NCBI GenBank assembly: GCA_026008535.1
Contig: BRKX01000009.1
Location: 34,361,001-34,425,000 of the forward strand
Direction: 5' to 3'
Length of the DNA: 64,000 nucleotides
Origin: Perilla frutescens
Lineage: Eukaryota; Streptophyta; Magnoliopsida; Lamiales; Lamiaceae
Below are positions 11,457-24,605 of the stretch, one piece after another. The position numbers and the translations under genes are program-made. Position 1 is the stretch's first letter. Each line of letters opens with the position of its first letter. Under the pieces are notes generated by a model. It was not told the DNA's origin. It ran no database searches and saw nothing but the letters and a program-made list of their open reading frames with translations.

Positions 11457-12290
11457 ATATATAAATAGGTAATTTAAAAAAAATTATAAAATTAAAATGG
11501 TTGTCTTTTTTAGATTCTACTCTGCCAACTTTGAAATCTCATAGGGTTTCAGTGGTTAGATCTATCACTTATTTTTTTCTATGTAAATTTAGTGTGATAA
11601 AATATTTATTGAGATTTTGTGTTGATTTAATCTCAATTTTGTAATTGAATTATTAATCGACTATCTGTAATCTATACAAAGATCCTGTACAAGAAATGCA
11701 CCTTTAAAGACTCAATTTTGAAATTTTATTAAAACTATTTAATGGGGGAAAAATCGATTGTTATATTTAGGGGTTTTATTCCTCAATTTTGAGTTCACCA
11801 AAATCTCAATTTTAGGGCTTTTAACATAAATTATTACAATAAAAATTTTGAATTATTTTTCTTAATATTATCAATATCTTTTTTCACGATTATTTAATTA
11901 ATGAAAGTATTTTTTTTACTTACAGAATTCACGAATGAGATTTTGTAAATATTGATTGTACTTTTTCAAAATTTAAGGTGATTGGAATAAAATGGAAAAA
12001 ACTTCAAGATGGTCGTGAAAAAAAAAAAAAACCAGGGCCTTTTTTTTATTTTGCACTGGGCCTCCAAATTGTCAGGGCCGGCCCTGACACACACACACAT
12101 TATAGTATGAATATATGATTATTCTAATATCAGCGAACAATACTAATGCTATTATGAGTAAAATTAAACATTTTATGATTATTTTTTTATATTGCTATGA
12201 ATATTTTTCATACTATTTTGCGTATATTTTCATGTTATCATAAATATTTTGTCATGCTATTACGAGTATAATATCATGTGACTATGAATG
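11270..12290. repeat. Decayed ATGCTATTATGAAT-type minisatellite
   Basis: Loose repeats of words such as ATGCTATTATGAATAT occur on both sides of the hAT insertion (11270-11340 and 12100-12290). The hAT element appears to have landed in the middle of this low-complexity tract. Confidence 0.4.
11344..12086. mobile_element. Non-autonomous hAT element
   Basis: Both ends carry the palindrome-rich terminus (C/T)AGGGCCGGCCCTG (11344-11357 and 12073-12086). The left end continues GAGGGTGAGCAAGGTGGGCC, familiar from hAT elements encoding BED/hAT-dimerisation transposases. The 743-bp interior is AT-rich and non-coding, so it is a deletion derivative. Flanks are ACACACAC on both sides, as an 8-bp hAT target duplication would give, but both flanks are CA microsatellite, so the duplication is not proof. 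Confidence 0.8.
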
Positions 12291-12427
12291 AAAAAATATC
12301 TTCAGATAAATGTATGGACAATGGATCTTAAATGAAAAGGTATGAAAAGAGCTTTAATTTGGTATATAATTTGCATAAAACTAATTAAAAATGAGCAAGT
12401 TATGAATGTTTAAAGTTTCAAACAAAA

Positions 12428-15175
12428 CTAGTATATCACCCGTGCGATGCACGGATAAGATACATAAACTTAGCGTTTTATTAAAATGTCACAATAAATT
12501 TTATTATTCTAATTATTAAAAGATTACTTTCACCAAATATAAAAAAATGTGAAATTATGCATGCTGCTTGATCATATAACAAAATCCCAATAATCTAAAA
12601 AATCAATCATGACTTTAAATTGATTTTTCTATCATGAGCTTTATAACTTCCCCCATTATCCATTTCAAATATAACTTAAATGAAATTTAATAGAATCATG
12701 TTAGTTTTAAAACAAACTTAAATAATGGAGTTTGAAAACGTTAGTGTTGCGTCATTTAAGATAATATTAGATTGGGATTGAAATGTAAGATATGCAATGT
12801 AATGATGGTAAAAATAAATAAAAAAAAATTCAATAATATAATGGTTACAAAAAAAAACTAAATCCTAATAAAATATAATGATTGTTAAAGTTGACTATAC
12901 TGCCTATATTTCATCGCCACAATAACGGTGGACACATTAATGCGTGCTTTGTTACAAATAAATGTAATTAATACAACAAATTTGAGATAAATTATGTAAA
13001 GGAATAAATTAAAAGAGCAATATGCAATAAAAACAACAATTGAATAATAGTGATTTGTGAATTTAATAATTTACAATATTTGATTGTCTCTTCACTTATA
13101 CTATGAAAATGGTAAAGTTTATAAATAAGTATTATTATGTTCCTTTAAGGATAATATAGACAAAACGTTAATGCCTTATTTTGGGATAAAAAAATAAATG
13201 ATAAATTGTTACTACATAAATTTTAGAAAAAATGTTGGATGGTATCATGAAATTGTTGTTATAGATGCATGATTTTTTTTTGTCTCTATTTGCACGGTTT
13301 TTTTTATCATAAATTAGTTTTATCTCTACAAATAGTAGATCAATTTTACAATATATTCTATGAGCAATAAATTTATTTATGTAAAACACGCACATATAGT
13401 AAGATAATTGTCATAATTAAAATTTTATATTTTTAATTAAGATAAAGTAAAAAATATTTTACAACATAAAACATAAAGATAAATTGAAGTATAAATTTGC
13501 CTATTAATATTAAACAAACAAAATAAATTTATCATCATTCGATCTAATAATTACAAACTATATACGATACGTATTATTCTAAAAAAATACAAATAATACT
13601 TATATATTTTAAAATAAATAAAATGATAATAACAATAAATGTAGGTGACACAAAATAAGCTATTGATATTGCCCAAAACTTAATATGGTCAATTAAAATG
13701 AAAAATCTCCATCAATCTTGTATAATAATTGCATCTTCCTTTTCATCACCATCTCCATCTTCATCTTCATACCTCACACTACAACCAAACAATAAGCTTA
13801 ACGATTTAGATTCTTCTCCCTATTTACAATTATTGCGGCTACATTTACCCATCTTCAATTAACCATATGAATAAACCCTCAAATATAAGGTATAATTTCT
13901 AGAAATATCCATCAGATACACATAAATTAGAAAATTGTTCTATAAATGTAATATTACTATAAATACTATAAAAGTAAAGAAAACAGTTGGCTATACTTCA
14001 CAAAACATACCATTAGGTTTGAATCGGAAGATGTTGAAATGAAGAATTAGACAAACAATTCTACAAAACATAAATTAGATTTGTGATTAAATTCATTTGG
14101 GTAAAATTGTGAAACACATACGCATCTCAATTTCAGATTAAACGTTAACTGAAAAATAGAACAAATTAAAACTTCAATATGTACCTGTCTGTGGTTGCGA
14201 GTTGAAAAATGAAACTAATTATCTTGATCTTGTTATTAAAAGATAATAATGACTACCTTTTTCTCAAAGTTTTGCTTTGTGATACTAAACTGAAAAAATT
14301 AGATCATGCAAATTAAAAAATAAAAATATCATCAACAACTATATTAATGCAAAAAAAATAAACAAATGAAAAAACTTTTAAGCCTTTGAAATGGCAATCC
14401 TGTTCCAATTTATAGACAAAATTGATGGCTTTTATTTTTAAATAAACATTGATTCCTATACATACGTAAGGCAATTTTTTAAATTTGTTTCAAATCAAAT
14501 CAATTAAATGATTGGCCTGATTATTGGTGAGTTAAAAATTGATTAACAAATTTAATTAAATTTATATGAAATTGTTGGTGACTTTATGGAATAAATCAAT
14601 ATAATGATAGAAACATATAATTAATATAATTATATTAGATTTTCAAATATTATGCGTATTTTCTGTTATTAGACGAATAATATTTATTAGTATATGGTAT
14701 TTTGAAATCTATGCAATTATGATAGATTAATGTATCATTATGGAAATTCCCGATTATATGACAAATTACAATCTTCTAAATATTTTTCTAAATCAATAAT
14801 CGATTAAATCTAATAGCATATAAGTATACACTCTATTACCAAAATTAAATTATTTCACCAATTTGTATAGATATTATTAGCTATTATTTGTCAAATATGG
14901 GCAGATGCAAAATTAACAAATTAATAAAACTTTTCAACCCCTTCCGAAAGATACATGCAAAAATTTAAGGTAAATATCTAGATTACATACCATGAAAAGA
15001 TAAATGTATATTCTATTATTTGTGTAATATAATTAATTAGTTCATAATTTCTTAATTGCATGTTATTTACATGTATATATAATTATATCACTATTATTAG
15101 AAAATGATTTAGGCGGGAAAATTTATTCTTTCTATTTACAATGACTATCTTACTTTTAGATATAATATAGATAGA
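12428..15175 (-). mobile_element. Non-autonomous Helitron
   Basis: On the minus strand the 3' end is the hairpin CCGTGC-ATC-GCACGG (12454-12440) followed by GTGATATA and CTAG (12431-12428), then T. This is the classic Helitron terminus inserted at an A/T site. A fitting 5' end, TCTATCTATATTATATC preceded by A, lies at 15175 (an alternative is 15171). TTTTCCCGCC, common near plant Helitron 5' ends, follows about 60 bases inside. The 2.7-kb interior is AT-rich with no replicase. A short acidic-coding-like stretch at about 13725-13785 could be captured or leftover sequence. The open frame at 13168-13395 looks like chance. Confidence 0.65.
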
Positions 15176-15262
15176 TTATGGAAATATGATATGTCACCTT
15201 CTCTGTAGCGTGAATTTTAAGTTCTTGATATTTACGATTATGTAACTTTCTATTTATTTAAA

Positions 15263-15290
15263 CTAGTACAGGGCCCGCGCGTTGCGCGAT
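15263..15290 (-). other. Helitron 3' terminus with hairpin
   Basis: Minus strand: a 5-bp GC stem with 3-base loop (15288-15276), nine bases, then CTAG at 15266-15263 and a host T. The hairpin is the replication terminator expected 10-12 bases from a Helitron 3' end. Confidence 0.8.
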
Positions 15291-15509
15291 GGAAGTAACG
15301 CGGGATGTGAGACGTACGTTGCACGGTGGAAGTGAATTGTTATTTCACCATTACGTTATTTGCAATACAAATATAGTTAAAATTAAAATTATGTTATATT
15401 TCTCTGTAATTTTACATATATTGGTATTTAATTTTTTTATAAATTTATAAAATTGATCGCTAATAATTATTAATTTTACCAAAACAATTATTAACACAAA
15501 TTTTACATG

Positions 15510-15556
<47 letters not shown>

Positions 15557-15557
15557 A
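15510..15557. repeat. (CA)n(TA)n microsatellite
   Basis: About 14 CA units then about 9 TA units, in the 3' untranslated part of the large Helitron. Confidence 0.95.
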
Positions 15558-15675
15558 TAGGTACTTATATAATTCTTAACATTTTAAATGAATATTAATT
15601 CATATTTAAATTATATACAATTTATGTTATGAAAAATCAAATTCACTATTAAAAAAAACAATAAAAGCAGGAATT

Positions 15676-18600
15676 TTACAAATTCTGAAAAACTTCTCTA
15701 TATACAACATTTGTGGTGGTATTTGTATCATTATCATCAAGTAAGATCTTCAATCCACCACGACTTCTAACCCTTGAAACAGCAACATAGAATTGTCCAT
15801 GAGTGAATACTGACTTCTGCAACAATAAACCAACGTGAGACAGTGATTGTCCTTGGCTCTTGTTTATCGTCATTGCATATGAGGGCATCAGAGGAAATTG
15901 TCTTCTCTAAAACTTAAATGGCAATCTTGGATCAGCAGGCGTAAGAGACATTCTTGGAATTAGTACCATTTGTTGTGCATTTTGACCACTGAGAAATCCT
16001 GCTTCAACAACACGTTTGCCAAGCCTTGTGATCATCAATCGAGTCACATTACATAAACCATTTGCATGATCTATATTTCTCAACAACATAACAGGAGTAC
16101 CTATTTTCAAAATTAATTCATGATTCGGAACCCCTGAGCACCTGATACTGTTTAAGAATTCCGGCATATGAATTTCTTGCAGCAAACTCGTATTGTTATC
16201 TGAGTTGCATGTCGAGTCAGAACTCAAATACAATCTGCCCTCACCCTTGTTCAGAGAAAGCATGTATTGATTTACAGATTCAACCGCATTTAAGGTTGGC
16301 GCAATAATTGCTCTTTCTTCTAGATAAGTTGTATCTGTAATATCAATACCATATGATGGAAAAGTACTACGAACAATTGCTAAAATTGGATCTCCTGACC
16401 ATTTCAATACAATATCATCAGGGACTTCAATATTCACATGTCCATCATTTGGGTCACCGATTGTACCGTCTCCAATACCAGCAATCCAATTTGCAAATTG
16501 TTCGACCTCAGCAGCTACATCATTAGACCCCAAATTCGACAATCTTAAATTTTTTGTTAATCTCAAGACTCGACAGTCTTTCCACAAATAAGAAGAATTT
16601 ATTGTGGCATTCACAATATCCTGTCTACTTCCTTTTGGAATAACTGGTAAGATCTGTCGAAAATCTCCTCCAAAAATGATTGTTTTTCCTCCAAAAATTC
16701 TACGTGCATTTGAAGAATCACATATACGCATTATATCCCGAAGTGTTCGATCCAAAGTTTCAAAGCAATACTTGTGCATCATAGGTGCCTCATCCCAAAT
16801 TATCAGCTTGCATCTAAGAATCAGTTCTGCTAGCGGACTTCCTTGGATAATATTACAGGTGGAATCCTCGTTTGGATTTAAAGGTATCTTAAATCTTGAA
16901 TGCGCTGTCCGTCCACCTGGTAATAATATAGAAGCAATACCACTTGATGCAACATTTAAAACTATTTCTCCTTTTGATCTCAACGCTGCTGATAATGTCT
17001 TCCATATAAATGTCTTTCCAGTACCTCCGTATCCATATAGAAAGAACATGCCCCCTGATTCCGATGATATAGCATCCAATACAATTCGATACACATTGTG
17101 TTGTTCATCTGTTAGTTTGCTAACAAACACTTTGTGATCATTTTCCAATTTCGTCCTATCATATCTCATTTCATCATTTATCAATCTATTTTCCTGAGAT
17201 TGAAAAAAGTCAGAACTTGGAAATGACATACCTTCAAATTCTCGTAAAGTCCTTCCAAAACTCTTAATCAACTTTTCAATTTCCACCAGACAATAACTTT
17301 GAATTTGTTCATCAGTCAAGTGCAATTTTGTACATTTATAAGAATAGTTAATAATGGAAGTTAATATATTATGCAAAAAATAAAAAAAATATTAAAAAAT
17401 TATAATTTTAAGTACCAAGATGTTGCAGTATTGATCGTTGCTTATATAATATATCATTTGCTAAATACATCTAACAATTATTCCACACAACTTCTGGACG
17501 TCCTATTGAATCAGAGACTAACAATGTAACAAATAACTTTCTCAAAGATTCAACAGATGACCAATAACTTGCTTCGACAATCCCATCAATAAATTCTTTA
17601 TCGTCATCTAACAATCCTAAAGCATAACATGCATCTCTGAATGAAGCATACTGCACACCATTAATTTTTCTGATGTCTTCATAACACGTAAGTCCCCGCA
17701 CAACATTAAGCAAACATCTCAAATAATACATCTCCCCACTCCCCGGAGGAACAAAGAAAATTCTTCCAATTGAGAAATTTTGTTTCCTTGGCACCCATTC
17801 TTTTTTAGCTTGTTTCCAAACAAACTTTGTTGGAAATTGAACATAAGTAAGTTTCCGCGCTTCCGTATACTTCTTATTTGCTTCAAACCAAGCTAAAAAC
17901 ATACTTTCATGGACAGTTGGTCTATTGAGGACTTCATCCATTGAATCAGAATCTTGAAAGAAAACTGTCTGTTCATTTTCAAGATGAAAACTTAATCTCT
18001 CAACGGGAGGGTATTTGTATTGAATTTGAAATCCAAATATTCTCCATGCAGCCTCGCAGGGGAAAATATATCTGCAATCATAATACATACTTATTTCATC
18101 AATATTTTTCTCACTTTCATCATCTTTAGTGCTCTGATAAAATGCTGCGGTGACACGATCGTGACATTTGTTCACATATTTGAACAAATATTTTATTGAT
18201 CTTGACTGATTGCACCATTCCACATTTATATGGGCAGCATACTTCAACAGAAGGAATCGATTGTGAGGAACCACATATCTATTATCCATCAACATTCCAT
18301 GTTTCAAAATTGTTCTTCCATTGTCTCTGCGTCTATATATTGGATATCCCTCTTCATCTGTAGTTGTTGTCTCAGTAAAAAATTTTGGAAAATATTTACT
18401 GCAGCGACCATTTCTCATGCAAGGTGAATTTTTTTTCGCAACACCACATGGACCATGAATCATGAATTCCTGTACAGCTGTGTAATATTGTGGATCCAGA
18501 TCTTTATCAGGTATTTCAGCTGATATAATTTGATTAATCACTTCTGATCCTCGATTTTGATCCTCTTTCGATATAAAAAGCAAGATATGCGCATGTGGAA

Positions 18601-20082
18601 GACCTCTCTTTTGAAATTCAACAGTGTACACAACTAAAATTTAAAGTATGGCGCAGATCGTAAATCAAATTGTCCAACTTCATTTTGAACACTCGACAAA
18701 CAATATCGGGACGATCTTCAGGTTTCAATCCTTTTTCCTGCACATATCTTACAATTTCTGGCCACCTTGGATTGCATGTGAATGTGATGAATAGATTTGG
18801 ATATCCAGCCCACTGACAAATAGCCATAGCATCTTGGTAATTTTGAATCATGTATCGAGCTCCTCCAGTGAATGTTGAAGGCAGGATAACTCGTTTTCCT
18901 TGATTTGCGGGATTTCTTTCACCTCTTGTTAGAGCCTCTTTTAAACCTTTGTACACATGACATCTCAATGATTGTTGATGTGTTCGTATGTATAAAAGTC
19001 TAGCAGATTCAACCATTGTGTAGGCATCAACAATAAATTGTTGAAATAATCTCCTTGAGCTTAGAATGGTTTTTGCATCACAATCTCTTTCATGCAATCG
19101 ATATGCAAAATATTCTCTGATGCTTACCATCTTTCTGCCGCTAGTTGCTGAAGAATGTAAATATGAAAATGGTATATCTTCTCTATAACCGTCTTCACCA
19201 TATGGAAACAAAAGAGGATATTGTAAACCCAAATAAGTTGTATTTAACTCATTAATGCGTTTCAATTCTCCAGTTTGAGTTTCCAAAATTATGTCTCTAG
19301 CTCCAAAAGACTGATCAAAATCTCCAACAACTAACGCAGCAGCTTCAGACACAGTTGGAAGATTATGCATTCTAGCATCGTCTCCACGTCTACCAATAAG
19401 TTTAACTTAACATCAGATTGACCAAGATCTACAATGTTGTGCTTTGCCATCCTAAATGACTTCGCAAAAACATTATATTCATCCAACATGCTTTTAAGTT
19501 CAGAAACAATCTCTGCATGAAGTGTGCTTAGGCTTTTTTTGTTCCTATATAAACAAAAAATATAAAATTGAATTAGAACGAACGTACATAATATTAAGAG
19601 ATATATTCAAAAAATTATAATAATAAATATAAATTACCTCACAGAAAGCATTCTATTTGCAACCTCGTTTTCAGTATCATAAATATATAACTGAGCAAAC
19701 TTTGGTGTAGAACCTTGTGTTGGCAGTAGACTTCCAATCATATGATAATTCTGACCGTGCAGTCGGAATGTCGGTGGAGAATTACCAGTATTTAAACTCA
19801 AATCTATCTTGCCTCCCATTGATGTGAAAGAAAACATACTATTGTAGGAACAAATATTATCAAGAAAATGTTTACTCTTATGATCATTTTCATTGAGCAA
19901 ACTTTCCAAAACTTTAGGAGGCCTTTGAACAGGTGGTAGTTTAATTTTTCCTCCGACACAGCATGATGAGTATTTCGGAATGCGTGAATTTGAATTTTTT
20001 GCCAACCTCTCATCATACCAAAAATGTGCTCCACAAAATGAACAAATAAAAACCAGATCACCAAGATCAGAGTAGTCTGAAA
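15676..20082 (-). pseudogene. Helitron RepHel (replication initiator plus PIF1-like helicase), broken
   Basis: RepHel nicks and unwinds DNA for rolling-circle Helitron transposition. Order on the minus strand: a zinc-finger-type N-terminal block (CSFCGAHFWYDER, then CCVGGKIKLPP; 20082-19638), then a 93-bp intron (19637-19545) with GT and AG. Next come a Helitron-like N domain (19370-18620), the Rep domain with HUH motif GLPHAHIL near 18590 and the two-tyrosine motif YLFKY near 18190, and the PIF1-like helicase. The helicase has Walker A GYGGTGKT, Walker B WDEAP, GGDFRQILPV and, in the last part, INKSQGQSL and AVSRVRS. Lesions: a one-base loss near 19400, a broken join near 18620-18650, TAG at 17473-17471 (a Trp position) and TAG at 15909-15907 (a Gln position). 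An apparent intron from 17415 has no visible AG acceptor. The main exon starts in phase 1, matching the mini-exons upstream. Confidence 0.9.
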
Positions 20083-20620
20083 CTGTTATGAATGTTAAAT
20101 GTTAAATAAATATTTAATATTATTCATAATTATATTGATAATTGTTGTAAATTCATATATTACTAAAAAAAATTTAGATAACTCAATTTTTAAAAAATAT
20201 ATGCTAAATTTACAAATAAGAGTATGATTCTCATTTGTATTATTTTGCATTGCTATAAATATTGACAAAATAACAAATTTAATACAAATAACTTATCAAA
20301 TAAAAAAAATCAAATTTAAAATTTACAAAACCATTAACTTACCTGTACAATATTGACTCCAATTACGATCATACTGTTCACCTAATAAGCGAAATTTACT
20401 CACATCAGATTCATATAATTAATATTATAATTTGATATTTAATTTTTTATTTAAATATAATGCATTTATTACCTATATCAGAAATTTGTGTAACATGTAC
20501 ATCAATTAATTCGTCATCCTCCAGTGATTCATTAAATGTTAAATCAGCCATCTGTTCAACCGTTTGTTCACCTGTATTTCATTAATTTAATAATGATTTT
20601 TGGTATGTAAATTAAATAAA

Positions 20621-20651
<31 letters not shown>

Positions 20652-23060
20652 TTTATTAGAAAAAAATTATATAGTATTGCGATATATTCTAAATTTACCA
20701 ATAGAAGTGTGATTCCCAATTTTTTTTAATTTACTATAAATAATAATAAAAATTACAAATTAAATATAAATAAATTATTAAATAAAAAACTAATTAAGAT
20801 TTCATATTGTTAATAACTTACCAGTACAATTTCGCTGAAAATCACGATCATACTGTTGACCTTATATATAAAAAAATTATTAACATGAGATTCATATAAT
20901 CATTATTATAATTTAATATTAAATTTTAAATTAACATATAATGTATTTAGTACCTATATCAGAGATTTGTGTAACATGTATATCAACTAATTCGTCAACA
21001 TCCACTGATTCATTAATTGTTAAATCAACAATCTGTTCAGACGAACTTGTTCCTCCACCTGTATTTGAATAATTTAAGAATGAGTTTACATATCTAAAGT
21101 AATATGAAAAACGTAGTAAAAATATTTTTATTTACATATAAATATATACAATATTGAATTGCAAACTTACCATTAAAATTTAGAGAATCACTAACATCAA
21201 TTTCTTTGAAGATTGATGAAATAATTTTTTTTTTGGATCAATATGGATGATTTAAAAATCATTAAAAATATAAATCTGATTTATAATTATTAACTTCAAA
21301 TTCATATAATCATTATTATAACTTGATATTTACTTTTTAATTAAGATATACTACATTTAGTACCTATATAAGACATTTGTGAGACATGTATATCAATTAA
21401 TTTGACCAACATCCATTGATTCATTAATTGTTAAATGAACAATCTGTTCAGATGAACTTGTTCCTCCACCTGTTTTTCAAAAATTTAAGAATGAGATAAC
21501 ATATCTAAAGTATATGAAAAACATAGTAAAAATATTTTTATTTACATATAAATATATACAATATTGAATTGTAAACTTACCATTAAAATTTAGAGAATGA
21601 CTAACATCAATTTCTTTGAAGATTGATGAAATAATTTTTTTTTGGATCAATATGAATGATTTAAAAATCATTAAAAATATAAATCTGATTTATAATTATT
21701 AACTTACCAGTATAATATTGCCGCGAATTAGGATCATACTGTTCACATAATGAGCAAAAAAAATTATTAACTTCAAATTCATATAATCATTATTATAATT
21801 TGATATTTACTTTTTAACTAAGATATACTACATTTAGTACCTATATAAGACATTTGTGTGACATGTATATCAATTAATTGGTCAACATCCATTGATTCAT
21901 TAATTGTTAAATGAACAATCTGTTCAGATGAACTTGTTCCTCCACCTGTTTTTCAAAAATTTAAGAATGAGATAACATATCTAAAGTATATGAAAAATAT
22001 AGTAAAAATATTTTTATTTACATATAAATATATACAATATTGAATTGCAAACTTACCATTAAAATTTAGAGAATGGCTAACATCAATTTCTTTGAAGATT
22101 GATGAAATAATTTATTTTTTTTGGATCAATATGAATGATTTAAAAGTCATTAAAAATATAAATCTGATTTATAATTATTAACTTAGCAGTACAATATTGC
22201 CGCGGATTAGGATCATACTGTTCACCTAATGAGCAAAAAAAATTATTAACTTCAAATTCATATAATCATTATTATAATTTGATATTTACTTTTTAATTAA
22301 GATATACTACATTTAGTACCTATATAAGACATTTGTGTGACATGTATATCAATTAATTGGTCAACATCCATTGATTCATTAATTGTTAAATGAACAATCT
22401 GTTCAGATGAACTTGTTCCTCCACCTGTTTTTCAAAAATTTAAGAATGAGATAACATATCTAAAGTATATGAAAAATATAGTAAAAATATTTTTATTTAC
22501 ATATAAATATATACAATATTGAATTGCAAACTTACCATTAAAATTTAGAGAATGACTAACATCAATTTCTTTGAAGATTGATGAAATATTTTTTTTTTTT
22601 GGATCAATATGAATGATTTAAAAGTCATTAAAAAATAAATCTGATTTATAATTATTAACTTAGCAGTACAATATTGCCGCGAATTAGGATCATACTGTTC
22701 ACCTAATGAGCAAAAAAAATTATTAACTTCAAATTCATATAATCATTATTATAATTTGATATTTACTTTTTAATTAAGATATACTACATTTAGTACCTAT
22801 ATAAGACATTTGTGTGACATGTATATCAATTAATTGGTCAACATCCATTAATTCATTAATTGTTAAATCAACAATTTGTTCAGATGAACTTGTTCTTCCA
22901 CCTGTATTTAAAAAATTTAAGAATGAGTTTACATATCTAAAGTAATATGAAAAACATAGTAAAAATATTTATATTTACATATAAATATATACAATATTGA
23001 ATTGCAAACTTACAATTTAAATTTAGAGAATCACTAAAATCAATTTTTTTGAATACTGGT
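20082..23060 (-). repeat. Tandem array of repeated mini-exons upstream of RepHel
   Basis: A unit of about 478 bp is repeated about six times. Each full unit, read on the minus strand, carries three short exons. Exon C (33 nt) ends SHSLNFN, exon A (about 105 nt) reads SSEQIVHLTINES...DIHVTQMS, and exon B (39 nt) reads EQYDPNSRQYCT. Exon A acceptor/donor copies start near 20471, 20952, 21362, 21839, 22318 and 22795. Exon B copies are 20343-20381, 20822-20860, 21708-21746, 22187-22225 and 22664-22702. All introns are phase 1, so whole exons can be added without breaking frame. Units 4-6 are nearly identical. Some copies have damaged splice sites (acceptor AT at 21746; donor altered at 22187 and 22664), and the unit between 20952 and 21362 lacks exon B. 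The last exon B copy (20343) splices in frame to the RepHel exon at 20082. Confidence 0.75.
20624..20653. repeat. (AAT)n microsatellite
   Basis: About ten AAT units in an intron of the mini-exon array. Confidence 0.95.
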
Positions 23061-23754
23061 TAAATAACACAATAATTTTTGGATCAATTTCTTTTAATAT
23101 TACAATTAACAACCTATTTATTTTTATTCTCAAACTATAATGGGTAATATATATATATATATAAATCCTACATAAAATATATAATATTAATTTAATAAAA
23201 TAATATTTAACTAAATTATTTAATTATTAACTAAACTATGTAATTTAAATCACATGGCAAGTGGATTTTATGAGATTATATGTTATGGAAAAAGTTATGT
23301 AAATAATTTACATTTAATTTATGTAGCTACAATAAGGAATAAAAATTGCAATTAATAAATAATTTCAAATTAATCTTAAAAATAGAGAACACATTATCTT
23401 AATTTTTTTTATTTCAATGTTAAAAGGAAAAATGTAGCTAAATAGTTACTAATTGATAATGGCTAAATTTAAATAATTAATTTTACCAAACCAAAAAGCC
23501 TACATAAAATATTTAATATTAATTAAATTATATAATATTTAACTAAATTATTTAATTATTAACTAAAGTATGCAATTTTTATAAAATTTATATTCAATTT
23601 TAAATAATTACAAAAAATACATAAAAATTTACATAAATATTGCATAATTATCTAATATTTACGTAAATATTAAAATATTAAGTAAAGTATTCCACAAATT
23701 AAGTAATATTTAATTAGCTAAAAAATTAAATATTTAATTCAGTGAGTTAGCTAG
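23061..23754. other. Very AT-rich stretch upstream of the mini-exon array
   Basis: No coding signal. The first exon and promoter of the RepHel gene would be expected here on the minus strand, but I cannot place them. Confidence 0.4.
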
Positions 23755-24470
23755 GGTTCATTGCAAGTTTTCCGCCGCAACTCCATTCTCTCTCTCTTCC
23801 GATATTCTCTCTTTCTTGTCTGAAGTCTTCAGACTTCTCTTTCGCCTCTCTCTACTGCCTTCATCTTGAAGGTACTTCTTCCGGAAACATCTCTATTTTT
23901 AACTCTCATCTCATCTCTAAAAGTTTGAGTCTTCCATCTGTTCTGGCCGTATACATCTCTTTGCCTCTGAGTCAGAGATCTGTAAGTTTAAGGGTCATCT
24001 CATCTCAAAAAATTTGAGGGTTTCATATCAAAAATTTGAGGGTTTCTCTTTGTTCCGGGAAGATCTATAATTTTAAGTGTCGTCTCATCTCAAAAATTTG
24101 AGGGTTTCATCTCTTCTCTTCCTGTAGTTGACTAAGTCTCTGAGGGTTTCATAGATCTACGCATATTTTGAGCTGAGATGGTCGCTTCATCTATGTTCTT
24201 ACGGTCTATGATTATTACAGTGAAGGCAGTTTGGCTCTAATGCTTCATGGTACCTTTCCATTACACGATTTTCTTATGAATTCCTGCATCACTTTGGTGT
24301 TAATTCATGTCAACTTTGAGCCTTTTAGAATTTATTGTTTATTTTGTTTTCTGATTTTTTTTTTAATTTTTTGTGTTAAGGTTTTTTATGATTTTGGCCG
24401 ACTCCTGACTGTGGACCTTTCAGAGCCTCCCTCCTCACTTCATCTTCAGGATCAACGGGAAAAAAGATGA
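23755..24470 (+). promoter_or_regulatory. Leader-like, CT-rich sequence on the plus strand
   Basis: From TTAGCTAGGGTTCATTGCAA the sequence becomes rich in CTCTCT, CTTC and TCTTCAG words, as in a plant 5' untranslated leader. It contains three copies of a TCTCAAAAATTTGAGGGTTTC-like motif (near 24000, 24035 and 24095). A splice-like TATTACAG occurs near 24220. Only short frames follow (an ATG at 24178 gives 20 codons), so no gene is called. It may be a captured leader or promoter inside the Helitron, on the strand opposite RepHel. Confidence 0.3.
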
Positions 24471-24605
24471 GTTTCTTTTTTTTATTGCTCTGTATAGCAC
24501 TACCTAAGACACACACACACGTCGTGAAAGTAAGACTTGAGACCTAAGCAGATCTGAAGTGTATCTGTCATGTTTATGTATTATTTTTAACATCTTGTGA
24601 AACAA

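Noticed and set aside
13725..13785. Captured acidic gene exon in the small Helitron
   Set aside because: It is a short CATCTC/CATCTTC repeat that gives Asp/Glu runs on the minus strand; too short and repetitive to call.
15351..15539. Cys/Val-repeat open frame
   Set aside because: It is a translation of the CA microsatellite.
20343..23060. CRISPR-like or satellite array
   Set aside because: Units contain splice sites and open mini-exons continuing the RepHel frame; this is a plant genome.
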